DNA of 42,780 bases from Lachnospiraceae bacterium (GTDB taxonomy: Bacteria; Bacillota; Clostridia; Lachnospirales; Lachnospiraceae), in NCBI GenBank assembly GCA_017513005.1, contig JAFWDM010000036.1, forward strand, positions 1-42,780. The letters are read 5' to 3'. The first letter of the stretch is position 1. Every line of letters begins with the position of its first letter. The position numbers and the translations under genes are program-made. Shown here piece after piece: positions 41,427-42,780 of this stretch. The notes under the pieces were generated by a model. The model was given only the letters and a program-made list of their open reading frames with translations. It searched no databases and was not told the DNA's origin.

Positions 41427-42780
41427 TCAGAACCGCTTCGTGCCGCTCCCGCCCCGCTTTGCGATGCGGAGCCTTGACAGGTCGATCTCCGTCCCGTGCA
41501 TAGACACGACCGTCTTATCTCCCGGTGACAGAAGCCAGGCATTTTCCACCCTGTCGTCAGGCGAGAGCCTGATCCCCCGCAGGCCGATGGCAGTCTTCTT
41601 CTGGGCCGGGATCTCATCCACGGAAAGCCGCAGAAAATATCCGTCCGCGGACTGCAGCACCAGAGTCAGAGCATCCCCGAGCTCCGCCGCCAGCACGATC
41701 CGGTCTTCCTCCGCGAGCCTGGTCGAGGCGACCGTCTTTTTGATCACATCGAATTCCGTCCCGGGAACTGCCTTGACCATACCGGCTGCCGTGACAAAGA
41801 CCACCTTTTCGAGGCGCAGGGCCTCCTGGGAGGCGGCAAACAGGATCTCCTCCTTCGTCGAATCGAAGTTGCTGACATTGTCGACAGGGATCCCCTTGTC
41901 GCGCATTCTGCCGGCAGGAAGGTCCGCGGTCTTGAGCGTGTACAGCTGCCCCTCCTTCGTGAAGAGGCAGATCCGTCCGGTGCTGCGGCAGGGGAAGCAG
42001 AAGCGGTAGGCCTCTCTGGCTGCCGCTTCGTTGCGGGCAAAGATCCCGGGCTCCATCGTCTTGGCATACCCGAACCGGTCCATGACAAAGACCAGTTCGC
42101 GGTCCAGATCCGCGGCGGCCTGGACAAAGACCGCCTCCTGCCCCTGGATGATCTGTGTCCTGCGGGGCTGGCCGTACTTTTTCCTGATGGAGAGGAGGTC
42201 GGATCGGATCACCTTCGTCATCGCGTTCCGGTTTTCCAGAATATCTTCATACTTGTAGATATTCGCGAGCGTCTCCTCATGTTCCTTCATCAGGGCCTCG
42301 ATCTCCAGGCCGATCAGACGGTAGAGGCGCATATCCAGGATGGCATCCGCCTGGGTCTCCGTAAAGTGCAGCTGCACCGCCATCTCCCTGGACAGGTCGG
42401 ACCGGAACCGGATCCCGTCCGTGTCCCCGGATACAAGGCAGCGCTTTGCCATCGCGCGGTCCCTGGAGCCTCTGAGAATCTCAATGATCAGGTCGATCAC
42501 ATTGCAGGCCTGGATCAGGCCCTCCTGGATCTCACGCTTTTTCTGTTCTTTCTCCAGCAGGGTCCTGTACTTGCGGCCGGCGATCTCATACTGGAAGTCC
42601 GCACTGGCCTCCAGGATCGCGCGAAGCCCCATGGTCTCCGGCCTGCCGTCCAGGATCCCGAGCATGTTCACGCCGAAGGTATCCTCCAGACGGGTCTTTT
42701 TGTAGAGCAGGTTCCTGATCTGCTCAGCGTCCGCTCCTTTGCGCAGCTCCAGAACGATCCGGATGCCTTCCTTTGAGGAC
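41427..42780 (-). CDS. parC: Type IIA topoisomerase subunit A, C-terminal part (ParC-like)
   Basis: At least 450 residues are visible; the frame is open to the right edge and the active-site tyrosine lies beyond it. The visible part starts with the tower/coiled-coil region (TFGVNMLGILDGRP, ILRGSRDR, TETQADAILDMRLYRLIGLE), followed by a beta-pinwheel C-terminal domain with repeats such as KTADLPAGRMRDKGIPVDN and IPAQKKTAIGLRGIRL. No canonical GyrA box (QRRGGKG) is seen, which favours topoisomerase IV A (ParC) over gyrase A. The division between the two in Clostridia is not certain. Confidence 0.85.
   Translation of the reverse strand, partial: SSKEGIRIVLELRKGADAEQIRNLLYKKTRLEDTFGVNMLGILDGRPETMGLRAILEASADFQYEIAGRKYRTLLEKEQKKREIQEGLIQACNVIDLIIEILRGSRDRAMAKRCLVSGDTDGIRFRSDLSREMAVQLHFTETQADAILDMRLYRLIGLEIEALMKEHEETLANIYKYEDILENRNAMTKVIRSDLLSIRKKYGQPRRTQIIQGQEAVFVQAAADLDRELVFVMDRFGYAKTMEPGIFARNEAAAREAYRFCFPCRSTGRICLFTKEGQLYTLKTADLPAGRMRDKGIPVDNVSNFDSTKEEILFAASQEALRLEKVVFVTAAGMVKAVPGTEFDVIKKTVASTRLAEEDRIVLAAELGDALTLVLQSADGYFLRLSVDEIPAQKKTAIGLRGIRLSPDDRVENAWLLSPGDKTVVSMHGTEIDLSRLRIAKRGGSGTKRF

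Overview
The window is a gene-dense bacterial chromosome segment from a Gram-positive anaerobe, most likely Lachnospiraceae (Clostridia). The evidence is a Firmicutes-type L27 with a Prp-cleavable N-terminal extension and its Prp protease, RecU, AddAB, a short HisG with HisZ, a divergent lexA/LysM-protein pair like B. subtilis lexA-yneA, a butyryl-CoA-type dehydrogenase, strong GGAGG-like ribosome binding sites and a G+C content judged by eye to be in the mid-fifties. Every recognisable gene except lexA lies on the minus strand.

Layout, left to right: (1) 1-2056, the N-terminal part of a large secreted repeat protein cut by the window edge. (2) 2266-9180, membrane and envelope-stress genes: a LuxR regulator fused to an MFS-like membrane domain, overlapping an MscS channel; the ThrH phosphatase; an ECF sigma/RsiV-like anti-sigma pair; a ComEC-like MBL-fold lipoprotein; a CPBP protease. 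(3) 9356-10495, a stand-alone acyl-CoA dehydrogenase. (4) 10667-18440, addB-addA recombination nuclease. (5) 18479-22726, an orphan solute-binding lipoprotein, a COG2426 membrane protein and a class Ic aspartate aminotransferase. (6) 22948-24586, divergent LysM protein and lexA around a cluster of SOS-box-like sites. (7) 24674-30617, a CDF transporter and the conserved rplU-prp-rpmA-obg-yhbY-nadD-yqeK-rsfS ribosome-biogenesis/NAD cluster. (8) 30927-36492, a histidine operon hisZ-hisG-hisD-hisB-hisIE with a consensus promoter and a TrpR-like operator. (9) 36615-42780, recU, an RluA-type pseudouridine synthase, a hypothetical membrane protein, a coiled-coil protein, coaD, rsmD and the C-terminal part of a type IIA topoisomerase A subunit.

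Most of the window is housekeeping, and I do not see a clear new defence or biosynthetic system. The less ordinary signals are: a 160-bp palindrome-rich, MITE-like element flanked by 8-bp direct repeats between obg and yhbY; a HisF-like domain lacking its catalytic aspartates fused in front of HisIE; a small family of hairpin repeats placed just before start codons; a 62-bp tandem repeat in the his operon; a structured rplU leader; in-frame minisatellites in several genes; and single-base frameshifts in two otherwise normal housekeeping genes (rplU, rsmD), which more likely reflect sequence errors than biology.
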